This document shows, piece after piece, positions 1 to 5,084 of a DNA stretch of 5,084 nt. Numbering within the stretch: the stretch's first letter is position 1; each line of letters opens with the position of its first letter. Under the pieces are notes generated by a model. It was not told where the DNA came from, made no database searches, and worked only from the letters and a program-made list of their open reading frames with translations. The stretch is from Hadesarchaea archaeon (GTDB lineage: Archaea; Hadarchaeota; Hadarchaeia; Hadarchaeales; Hadarchaeaceae). The stretch spans positions 1-5,084 of the forward strand of contig JACIWF010000078.1 in assembly GCA_014361095.1 (NCBI GenBank), given 5' to 3'. Position numbers and translations under genes: made by a program.

Positions 1-590
1 TCAGCACCTATCTCGCGGGCCCAATCTTCATTGACCGGTCCGCCGCCCACCATAAGTTTGTACTTCTCCCTTGCGCCCACAGACTTCATATACTCAACCA
101 AGTCGCGCTGCATCACCTTGGTGAACGACATCAAGGCTGAGGCGGCAATTATGTCTGCATTCTCTCGCTCTGCAGCCTCAACGAATTTGTCCACAGCGAC
201 GTCCACGCCCAAGTCAACGACCTCGAAGCCCGCAGCCTTGAGCATCATCATGACTATGTTCTTCCCTATGCTGTGGATATCTCCCTGGACGGTGCCGATA
301 ACAACTTTGCCCTGCCTCACCTTTTGTTCCTGCGACTTGTCCAACGCCGGTTCCAAGACAGCCACGCCCGCCTCCATCGCCTTAGCAGCCATGGTTAAAT
401 GAGGCAGAAAGATCTCCATGCGCTCAAACTTTTCCCCGATTTCGTTTATCGCCGGCGTTAGTCCTTCCTTAATCGCTAAGAAAGGATCTATACCATTCTC
501 CAGAACTTTCTTAGCCGCCTTTCTAACCCGCTCCTCATCATAGGTCAATATTCCTTCCCGCAGTTCCTTGATGATTTCTTCTTTCGTCAT
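1..590 (-). CDS. Methylamine-type corrinoid (B12-binding) protein, 3' end cut by window edge
   Basis: This small corrinoid protein shuttles a methyl group on cobalamin between a substrate-specific methyltransferase and a second methyltransferase in the cytoplasm. I translated 196 residues by hand; the reading frame stays open to base 1. Residues about 1-90 match the helical cap domain (the PHLTMAAKAM segment is typical). The Rossmann-like B12 domain follows, with the D104-x-H106-x-x-G109 motif (GDIHSIGKN) whose His is the lower cobalt ligand. S151-x-L153 and G182-G183-G184 bind the nucleotide tail of the cofactor. Family members are usually about 210-220 residues, so roughly 15-25 residues are missing. 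Start choice: an ATG at 596 overlaps the upstream stop (ATGA), but GAGGA at 601-597 lies only about one base from it and six bases from the ATG at 590, so 590 is preferred. The upstream gene is an MtmB homologue, making this its likely partner. MtmC, MtbC and MttC are too similar to separate by eye, so no symbol is given. Confidence 0.93.
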   Translation of the reverse strand, partial: MTKEEIIKELREGILTYDEERVRKAAKKVLENGIDPFLAIKEGLTPAINEIGEKFERMEIFLPHLTMAAKAMEAGVAVLEPALDKSQEQKVRQGKVVIGTVQGDIHSIGKNIVMMMLKAAGFEVVDLGVDVAVDKFVEAAERENADIIAASALMSFTKVMQRDLVEYMKSVGAREKYKLMVGGGPVNEDWAREIGA

Positions 591-592
591 CT

Positions 593-1981
593 TCATTCCT
601 CGAGTTCCAAACCTAGGTCAATAAGTTTGGATTTCGCCTCTTTATAAAGTTTGAGGTTTTCTTCCGTGGGCTCCAAAGTTTTTACATTGTAGCTCTGTTC
701 AAAGGTCTTCCCCTTGGGTGACTTGTCAAAATCGAGTGTGTCCTTATAACTAGCAACTAGCTTTGCTACGATCTCATTTGCCTCCTCTCGCTTAAGTTTC
801 GTAGCGGCATGTGCCACTTCAGCAAATAATCTGGAATGAAGCGGGTTGTGGTGGTTTGGATAAAGCGGCTGTGCCGGTCGCGGGCCCAACAGATTTCTGC
901 CGGAAACTACGGAATTTATCGCCAGTGCAGCGGCCTCAAGGTGCATCTGCAGGCTTCCGGGTCTCCCTGCAGTGGTGACGCTGGTCGTACCTATTAGATG
1001 AGAATTTCTGGCCACAGCCTGCCCCATGACGCTGTTCATCCAAAGTGAAGCCGGATTGGTCTGGGAACGATATCTGACATGCTGAGGACCAATGTGATTA
1101 ACAATTCCACCGAAGACCACAACAGTGGCAATTTGCTCAGCCGTGGCAACTATGGCTGCAGTATTGGCGTCTCCAGCATATCCACCAATTATCGTCGTGG
1201 TTCCGGCATAAAGGGGGTAACCATAGTTCATGAAATGCGCTGTTTTGGAGAGCAGGATATCGTCAACCTTCAGCTCGGGCAAAAACATCACTGCCCTAAA
1301 AATGTCTTCAGGGTTCCTTGGCATTATGCTGTCGGCTCCCAACTCATTCAGGCTAGAAACACCCGCCGCAACTCCCCAGACAATGGGCATAAAAGGTCGC
1401 CCGGCCAGTATCAAAGCCTGATTCATCAGCTCCGCATAAAGCCTCGCAGCGATCACCTCGAAGGCCGAGTTCGCCCTTATGGTTGCTATCCCATCTATGC
1501 TCTGGATGTGACCACCATGAAAGATAATATCGATCAAAGGTTCCTGCATGAAGGCCTGATTAAACGGCACGAACATATCCAATGTTGTCTCAACGCCAAA
1601 TGGTCCTGAAAATATGGTGGCCCTCTCTCGATCCTCCACTTTCCTCGCCCGGATTTTAACCCTGTCCTTGCCCTTTCCGGCCTCAAACTCGGCAGCCGCG
1701 TTTTTCAGCCCTTCTTTGACCTCCTCCTCAGTAAGAGTTATCACCCGCTTGTTGCTCACGTTGTAAACCCCGCATCTTAGCAAAAGGTTCATTCCTGCCT
1801 GCCAGACATCATCTGCCAGGCTGTTGTCGCTGGAAACGTAAATGCTTGGATCGTAACGGATGTCGTGCTCCTTGGCTAGCTCCATGGCCGTCATTGAAAT
1901 TCTCATGTCAAAATCGCTCTCTTTCATCATGGGTCCGACTTCAGCCTTTCTCGCCATGTCCCAAAATCTCAATTCAGTCAC
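593..1981 (-). CDS. mtmB: MtmB-family corrinoid methyltransferase lacking pyrrolysine (substrate unknown)
   Basis: The 462-residue protein resembles monomethylamine:corrinoid methyltransferase MtmB (about 458 residues) from end to end. Shared segments include the N-terminal RKAEVGP, CGVYN near 70, GKGKDRV near 102, AGRP at 193-196, GGYAG at 266-270, GP-x-H at 298-301, SGR near 365, and the C-terminal GKTFEQSYNVKT plus DLGLELE. The MtmB fold is a TIM barrel that presents methylamine to the corrinoid through pyrrolysine 202. Here there is no in-frame TAG. The region after AGRP reads FMPIVWG, with Trp202 encoded by TGG at 1378-1376. By my alignment from memory, MtmB Glu229, Glu259 and Gln333 become Ala230, Gly260 and Thr333/Ser334. 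The family is therefore clear but the monomethylamine substrate is doubtful; the symbol denotes homology only. The start is GTG at 1981; a TTG at 1972 sits better behind a GAGGTGA ribosome site and would give 459 residues. The stop TGA overlaps a possible ATG of the corrinoid gene, so the two are co-translated. Confidence 0.9.
   Translation of the reverse strand: MTELRFWDMARKAEVGPMMKESDFDMRISMTAMELAKEHDIRYDPSIYVSSDNSLADDVWQAGMNLLLRCGVYNVSNKRVITLTEEEVKEGLKNAAAEFEAGKGKDRVKIRARKVEDRERATIFSGPFGVETTLDMFVPFNQAFMQEPLIDIIFHGGHIQSIDGIATIRANSAFEVIAARLYAELMNQALILAGRPFMPIVWGVAAGVSSLNELGADSIMPRNPEDIFRAVMFLPELKVDDILLSKTAHFMNYGYPLYAGTTTIIGGYAGDANTAAIVATAEQIATVVVFGGIVNHIGPQHVRYRSQTNPASLWMNSVMGQAVARNSHLIGTTSVTTAGRPGSLQMHLEAAALAINSVVSGRNLLGPRPAQPLYPNHHNPLHSRLFAEVAHAATKLKREEANEIVAKLVASYKDTLDFDKSPKGKTFEQSYNVKTLEPTEENLKLYKEAKSKLIDLGLELEE
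597..601 (-). promoter_or_regulatory. Ribosome-binding site deciding the corrinoid-gene start
   Basis: On the minus strand GAGGA lies inside the last codons of the mtmB homologue. It leaves six bases to the ATG at 590 but about one base to the ATG at 596, favouring 590. The site makes translation of the corrinoid gene likely to depend on ribosomes finishing the upstream gene. Confidence 0.5.
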
Positions 1982-1984
1982 CTC
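1978..1984 (-). promoter_or_regulatory. GAGGTGA Shine-Dalgarno overlapping the annotated GTG start of the mtmB homologue
   Basis: The minus strand reads GGTGAGGTGACTGAATTG. GAGGTGA matches the archaeal anti-SD well, but it covers the GTG at 1981 itself and leaves five bases (CTGAA) to an in-frame TTG at 1972. Either GTG is used with the upstream GGTGA at very short spacing, or TTG is the true start and the protein loses three residues. Confidence 0.45.
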
Positions 1985-2006
1985 ACCACTTACAGTATTT
2001 CCAAAC

Positions 2007-2014
2007 CTTTAAAA
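2007..2014 (-). promoter_or_regulatory. Candidate archaeal TATA box for the methyltransferase operon
   Basis: The minus strand reads TTTTAAAG, centred about 30 bases before the GTG at 1981. Archaeal transcription normally begins about 25 bases downstream, which would place the start near 1985 and give a leaderless or very short-leader mRNA. A 6-bp inverted repeat (TTACAG at 1990-1995, CTGTAA at 2022-2027) flanks the box. An alternative AT-rich element (CTAATATAG) lies near 2045-2037. Identification is by composition and position only. Confidence 0.35.
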
Positions 2015-2075
2015 TGCTATGCTGTAACAATTTTGGACTATATTAGAGCTTGGCCGGACACAAATGGTTCGCCGA

Positions 2076-2117
2076 GATTGAAACACCACTACAGTTTGAT
2101 AAAATTTTGTTTCAATC
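2076..2117. repeat. 10-bp perfect inverted repeat with 22-base loop
   Basis: GATTGAAACA (2076-2085) is the exact reverse complement of TGTTTCAATC (2108-2117). The spacer contains an AT-rich AAAATTTT core at 2101-2108. It could bind a dimeric regulator, or form a hairpin if transcribed. It is not part of a CRISPR array, as only one pair of arms exists. Confidence 0.6.
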
Positions 2118-2177
2118 GTTAACTTCTAAAGGGACGTACGCATATGCCTTTTATCACGAGTGTTGTTCTTTGGATGG

Positions 2178-2187
2178 CTATAAAAAA
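2178..2187 (+). promoter_or_regulatory. Candidate TATA box for iorAB
   Basis: CTATAAAAAA is the most TATA-like element ahead of iorA. Transcription would start near 2207, giving a leader of about 75 bases. A second candidate, TTTTTAA at 2244-2250, would give a leader of only about ten bases. The upstream one directly touches the 14-bp palindrome, which makes it the more interesting choice. Confidence 0.35.
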
Positions 2188-2201
2188 GACAAAATTTTGT
2201 C
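2188..2201. promoter_or_regulatory. Perfect 14-bp palindrome, candidate operator
   Basis: GACAAAATTTTGTC equals its own reverse complement. It starts one base after the CTATAAAAAA box, between that box and the predicted transcription start, where a bound repressor would block polymerase. It is followed by a second small dyad, GGAAA-A-TTTCC, at 2204-2214. A near copy, GATAAAATTTTGT, lies 90 bp upstream at 2098-2110. The regulator is unknown. Confidence 0.45.
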
Positions 2202-2269
2202 CGGGAAAATTTCCAGCCCAACCCATTTTTTATCATAATCAAGTTTTTAAGTTAGAATCCAATAGGAAA

Positions 2270-2275
2270 AAGGGG
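2270..2275 (+). promoter_or_regulatory. Purine-rich ribosome-binding site of iorA
   Basis: AAGGGG lies eight bases before the ATG at 2284 and supports that start over the in-frame ATGs at codons 6 and 19. Confidence 0.45.
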
Positions 2276-2283
2276 TCTTTAAC

Positions 2284-4248
2284 ATGGGAAAATCGGAAAT
2301 GATAATTGAAGACTCGCCGGGAAAAAGGGTACTCCTCATGGGCAACGAAGCCATCGCCCGAGGAGCAATCGAGGCCGGAGTAAGGCTCGCGGCCGCATAT
2401 CCTGGGACGCCTTCATCGGAAATTGTTGAAACTTTGGCCGAGGCCGCGCCCAAATTGGGTTTCTACGTTGAATGGTCCACGAACGAAAAGGTAGCCTTTG
2501 AAGTGGCAGCCGGGGCCGCCATCACCGGAGTTCGCTCGATGACTTCCATGAAAAACGCCGGACTCAACTGGGTCATGGACATGTTCATGACTCTTGTCTA
2601 CGGTGGAGTTAGAGGCGGTTTTCTCATTGTCGTTGCAGACGATCCAGATGCTCATTATTCATCCAACGAACAAGATACGCGCTTCGCCGCTTTCTACGGT
2701 GAAATTCCCTGCTTGGAGCCAGCGGACGCGCAGGAAGCCAAGGACATGGCACGTTATGCCTTTGAGCTTTCGGAGCAGCTAGAACTGCCAGTGTTTCTCC
2801 GATCAGTTACCAGAATATCCCATGCATCCGGTGACGTTGAGCTGGGGAAAATCGAAAGGCAAGATCGGAAACCAGTTTTTGACAAACATTGGAAGATGCC
2901 ATGGCGGTGGAATGTTTACGGCCCTCCGAGCGCAGTTAAGAAGCACGAGTGGCTCCACAGCCGCATGCCCAAGATCAAGGAAATAGTTGAGCAGCTTCCT
3001 TGGAACAGGCTTGAAATGAAGGACGGGCAAACGGTGGGAGTGATTGCCTCAGGAATAGGGGCCAGCTATGCCATTGATGCGATAAAATTGCTTGGATTGG
3101 AAGGAAAGGTGGCTTTTCTTAAGATTGGTACACCTACACCACTACCGGAAAAACTTGTGGCAAGACTGTTGAAATCAGTTGAAACCGTTTTAGTAGTCGA
3201 AGAGGGCGAGCCGCTGGTGGAGCTACTGGTAAAGGCATTGGCTAAGGACATCAACCCGAAGGTCAAGATCTTGGGCAAACTTACAGGAGAAATGCCTCAG
3301 GTTGGAGAAATTAACATCGATGTGGTGGCAAATGCTCTCTCAAAAATCATGGGCGGGGAAATTCCCGTCGACCCTCAAATTGAAAAGATTAGAGAGGAGA
3401 TCAAAAAACTTGTCGTGCCGCGGTCATCGACGCTTTGCGCAGGTTGTCCACATCTGGGAACCTATTGGGCCCTGAAGAGAGCGCTCGCGACAACCGGAGG
3501 AAAGGTGCCGATTGTCAATGGTGACATCGGTTGTTATGAGCAGGGGGGTTATGGGATCGCCGGCAAAGAATATAAACCCAGCTTCTCCACAGAATCTGTT
3601 CGCTACAAGATTGATGCCCCCTATGAAACACTCGACACCAATTACATAATGGGTGGCGGAATCGGCCTGATGCAGGGCGAGTATCATGCGGGCTATCAAG
3701 ACGGCTCGGTTGTTGCCGTGACCGGTGACTCAACCTTCTTCCATGCCTGTCTGCCTGCGGTTGTCAACGCCGTCTACAACAAATCAAAGGGATTGTTCAT
3801 CGTTATGGATAACTCATGGACGGCAATGACCGGACACCAGCCGAACCCAGTTACTGGCATAACAGCGACCGGAAACGAAACAAAAGCCCTCTGCATTGAG
3901 GATGTGGCGAAAGCGCTGGGGGTTGAGTTCATCAAGGTCGTGGATCCGTTCGACCTGAAGGCAACCCAGGCTGCGATTGAGGAAGGACTGAAAAGCGAAA
4001 AGTTCGCCATCGTGATCACTAGACGGGTCTGCACTTTACAGGCCATCAGACTTAAGCAGTACTCAGGCAAAAAGATGACTCTGGAAAAGAGTACCTGCAC
4101 AGGCTGCCGGCTCTGCGTTTCTCTCGGCTGCCCGGCGATAACTTTTAACGTTGACGAGAATAAGGCTGGCATTGATCCCATCATCTGCGTTGGATGTGGA
4201 ATCTGTGCCCAAGTTTGCCCCGTTAACGCTATAAAGGTAGGTGAATGA
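2284..4248 (+). CDS. iorA: Indolepyruvate:ferredoxin oxidoreductase alpha subunit (IorA)
   Basis: IorA is the thiamine-diphosphate and Fe-S subunit of the cytoplasmic enzyme that converts indolepyruvate and other aryl-pyruvates plus CoA to aryl-acetyl-CoA, CO2 and reduced ferredoxin. It acts after transamination of aromatic amino acids. Residues about 15-200 form the pyrimidine-binding domain, with YPGTPSSE at 39-46 and the N67-E68-K69 motif. A linking domain begins near 248 (QTVGVIASG). The TPP pyrophosphate domain starts at LCAGCPH (384-390) and contains GDS at 481-483 with N510 about 27 residues later, the usual Mg/TPP motif. The C-terminal ferredoxin domain has C605, C608, C611, C616 (with the extended CX4CP spacing typical of IorA) and C635, C638, C641, C645, for two 4Fe-4S clusters. 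The length of 654 is normal, with no damage seen. The TGA stop directly abuts the ATG of iorB, so the two are one operon. Substrate preference within aryl-pyruvates cannot be read from the sequence. Confidence 0.96.
   Translation: MGKSEMIIEDSPGKRVLLMGNEAIARGAIEAGVRLAAAYPGTPSSEIVETLAEAAPKLGFYVEWSTNEKVAFEVAAGAAITGVRSMTSMKNAGLNWVMDMFMTLVYGGVRGGFLIVVADDPDAHYSSNEQDTRFAAFYGEIPCLEPADAQEAKDMARYAFELSEQLELPVFLRSVTRISHASGDVELGKIERQDRKPVFDKHWKMPWRWNVYGPPSAVKKHEWLHSRMPKIKEIVEQLPWNRLEMKDGQTVGVIASGIGASYAIDAIKLLGLEGKVAFLKIGTPTPLPEKLVARLLKSVETVLVVEEGEPLVELLVKALAKDINPKVKILGKLTGEMPQVGEINIDVVANALSKIMGGEIPVDPQIEKIREEIKKLVVPRSSTLCAGCPHLGTYWALKRALATTGGKVPIVNGDIGCYEQGGYGIAGKEYKPSFSTESVRYKIDAPYETLDTNYIMGGGIGLMQGEYHAGYQDGSVVAVTGDSTFFHACLPAVVNAVYNKSKGLFIVMDNSWTAMTGHQPNPVTGITATGNETKALCIEDVAKALGVEFIKVVDPFDLKATQAAIEEGLKSEKFAIVITRRVCTLQAIRLKQYSGKKMTLEKSTCTGCRLCVSLGCPAITFNVDENKAGIDPIICVGCGICAQVCPVNAIKVGE
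4239..4244 (+). promoter_or_regulatory. AGGTGA ribosome-binding site of iorB inside the end of iorA
   Basis: AGGTGA overlaps the last codons of iorA and leaves four bases to the iorB ATG at 4249. It explains how iorB is started with no intergenic space. Confidence 0.6.
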
Positions 4249-4839
4249 ATGAAGGGCCTAAACTTAATCATAGCTGGTGTCGGTGGTCAGGGCAGCATCC
4301 TGGCCTCGCACATGGTGGCGATGGCGGCAATCAGAGATGGCCTCAGAGCTCGCGTGGGTGAGACCTTTGGTGCCGCGATGCGTGGAGGCGCAGTCGCCAG
4401 CCACGTCCGCATCGGAGAGGATGTAAACGCTCCGCTGGTTCCCCGGGGCGGGGCAGAAATAGTGTTGGCAATGGAACCTCTGGAGGGATTGAGAAACGTT
4501 GTGGATTTCATGGCTAAGGGAGGGCTGCTGCTGACCAATACCCACGAGTGGTTGCCTGTGAACGTTAACATAGGCCGGGCGAAATATCCAAGCAGGGAGC
4601 AAATAAGAGACGCTGTAGCTAAGCTTGGTGGCAAAATAATTGAAATCGACGGTACCTCTCTGGCCCAGCAGGCAGGTAACGTCAGAACACTAAACGTCGT
4701 CATGCTCGGCGCCCTTGCAGCCACTGGAAAGCTACCATTTTCAACAGAGACGCTCAGAAAGGTCATAATGGAAAATGTGCCTCGCAAGACCGTGGACATG
4801 AACCTGAAGGCATTTGAATTGGGGCTCAAATCAATTTAG
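4249..4839 (+). CDS. iorB: Indolepyruvate:ferredoxin oxidoreductase beta subunit (IorB)
   Basis: IorB is the gamma-domain subunit of the 2-oxoacid:ferredoxin oxidoreductase family and pairs with IorA to form the active enzyme. The 196 residues are a normal length for an archaeal IorB. The N-terminus carries the family's G10-x-G12-G13-Q14-G15 motif, followed by the conserved segment ETFGAAMRGG (about 38-47) with S51-H52 just after. AEIVLAMEPLE follows near 69-79. There are no cysteine clusters, as expected, because the Fe-S and TPP sites are in IorA. The ATG lies immediately after the iorA stop and has a good AGGTGA site. The stop is TAG at 4837-4839; because the protein is already full length I read it as an ordinary stop. 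No membrane segment or signal peptide is visible. Confidence 0.95.
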   Translation: MKGLNLIIAGVGGQGSILASHMVAMAAIRDGLRARVGETFGAAMRGGAVASHVRIGEDVNAPLVPRGGAEIVLAMEPLEGLRNVVDFMAKGGLLLTNTHEWLPVNVNIGRAKYPSREQIRDAVAKLGGKIIEIDGTSLAQQAGNVRTLNVVMLGALAATGKLPFSTETLRKVIMENVPRKTVDMNLKAFELGLKSI

Positions 4840-4903
4840 AAATACCATTTTTGGACAAAGTTCCCGCCCAGCTTTGACTCAAATCGTGTCTTTACCCATG
4901 ATC

Positions 4904-4909
4904 TTTTTT
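4904..4909 (+). terminator. T-tract, candidate archaeal terminator after iorB
   Basis: TTTTTT within ATCTTTTTTCTCT lies 65 bases after the iorB stop. Archaeal polymerases often stop at such U-runs without a hairpin. No stem precedes it, so the call rests on composition and position. Confidence 0.3.
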
Positions 4910-5012
4910 CTCTGGAAAATAATTTCAAAACTATTGTAACGCCATATCGGGAAAAGGACTAGCCGAATAGCTAAGTTGTGCTGTGTTGCATAAATAAGCG
5001 CAAAAATCTTTA

Positions 5013-5065
5013 AGCACTTCTTTGACTTGGCCCGTCGGGCCATTTTTCAAAACCCTTCAAGTGCT
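5013..5065 (+). terminator. Nested imperfect hairpin with T5 run; terminator or structured RNA
   Basis: Three nested arm pairs are visible: AGCACTT (5013-5019) with AAGTGCT (5059-5065), TTTGA (5021-5025) with TCAAA (5047-5051), and TGGCCC (5028-5033) with GGGCCA (5037-5042) around a GTC loop. The inner GC stem is followed directly by TTTTT (5043-5047), like an intrinsic terminator on the plus strand. The outer pairs would instead make a 53-base folded element. It lies about 170 bases beyond iorB in otherwise featureless sequence. Confidence 0.4.
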
Positions 5066-5084
5066 CGCGCTCAATTTTATCAAC

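Larger units (their letters stand above)
1982..2283. other. Divergent intergenic region between the methyltransferase operon and iorAB
   Basis: These 302 AT-rich bases separate two transcription units that point away from each other, so promoters for both must lie here. I see a TATA-like box for each direction, a perfect 14-bp palindrome, a 10-bp inverted repeat, and a 10-bp AAAATTTTGT word that recurs exactly 90 bp apart (2101-2110 and 2191-2200). A 62-codon TTG-initiated frame (2050-2238) crosses it but has no ribosome site and an unconvincing composition, so I do not call a gene. No tRNA or recognisable riboswitch was seen. Confidence 0.7.

Noticed and set aside
31..402. 123-codon plus-strand frame antisense to the corrinoid gene
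   Set aside because: The minus strand encodes a clear B12-binding protein with the D-x-H-x-x-G motif here; the plus frame is Ser/Thr/Pro-rich, as expected for an antisense shadow.
1079..1609. 176-codon plus-strand frame antisense to the MtmB homologue
   Set aside because: It lies wholly inside a gene with strong full-length homology; its protein is low in recognisable motifs and is a shadow of that gene.
2076..2117. Possible CRISPR repeat ends (GATTGAAAC and GTTTCAATC)
   Set aside because: Only one pair of short arms exists, no full-length repeat recurs and there are no regular spacers.
2050..2238. 62-codon plus-strand frame in the divergent intergenic region
   Set aside because: It starts with TTG, lacks a ribosome-binding site, runs through both candidate operators and the iorA TATA box, and its protein shows no recognisable pattern.
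3774..4829. Long minus-strand frames opposite the end of iorA and iorB
   Set aside because: They are antisense to genes with clear ferredoxin and GxGGQG motifs and show no family features of their own.

Overview
The window reads as a compact piece of a prokaryotic, probably archaeal, chromosome. Three things point to an archaeon: MtmB-type methyltransferases are mostly archaeal, the ribosome-binding sites are GGTGA/GAGGTGA type, and AT-rich TATA-like boxes sit upstream of both transcription units. A methyl-using or acetogenic anaerobe, such as a methanogen relative or a Bathyarchaeia/Brockarchaeota-like lineage, would fit. The taxon is inference; nothing here fixes it.

Layout. Positions 1-1981 on the minus strand hold a two-gene operon: an MtmB-family (monomethylamine:corrinoid) methyltransferase homologue, then a B12-binding corrinoid protein whose 3' end lies outside the window. 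The two genes are essentially fused translationally (stop and start within a few bases). A 302-bp AT-rich divergent intergenic region (1982-2283) holds candidate promoters, a perfect 14-bp palindrome and a 10-bp inverted repeat. Positions 2284-4839 on the plus strand hold iorA and iorB, abutting with no gap, for indolepyruvate:ferredoxin oxidoreductase. Positions 4840-5084 show no gene; they contain a T-tract and a nested hairpin.

How it works together. The corrinoid protein carries a cobalamin cofactor that the methyltransferase would methylate from a methylated substrate. The methyl group would then pass to a second methyltransferase, not in the window. IorAB oxidatively decarboxylates aryl-pyruvates and yields reduced ferredoxin and an aryl-acetyl-CoA. 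Both units would suit an anaerobe that couples amino-acid fermentation to C1 metabolism, but their shared regulation is only suggested by divergence.

The main point of interest is the methyltransferase. It aligns with MtmB over its full length, but has no in-frame TAG: the pyrrolysine position is occupied by TGG (Trp202) or the adjacent Val. The other residues that line the MtmB active site (Glu229, Glu259, Gln333) also appear replaced. This suggests a pyrrolysine-independent MtmB-family enzyme with a different, unknown substrate, by analogy with the non-pyrrolysine MttB family (MtgB and relatives).
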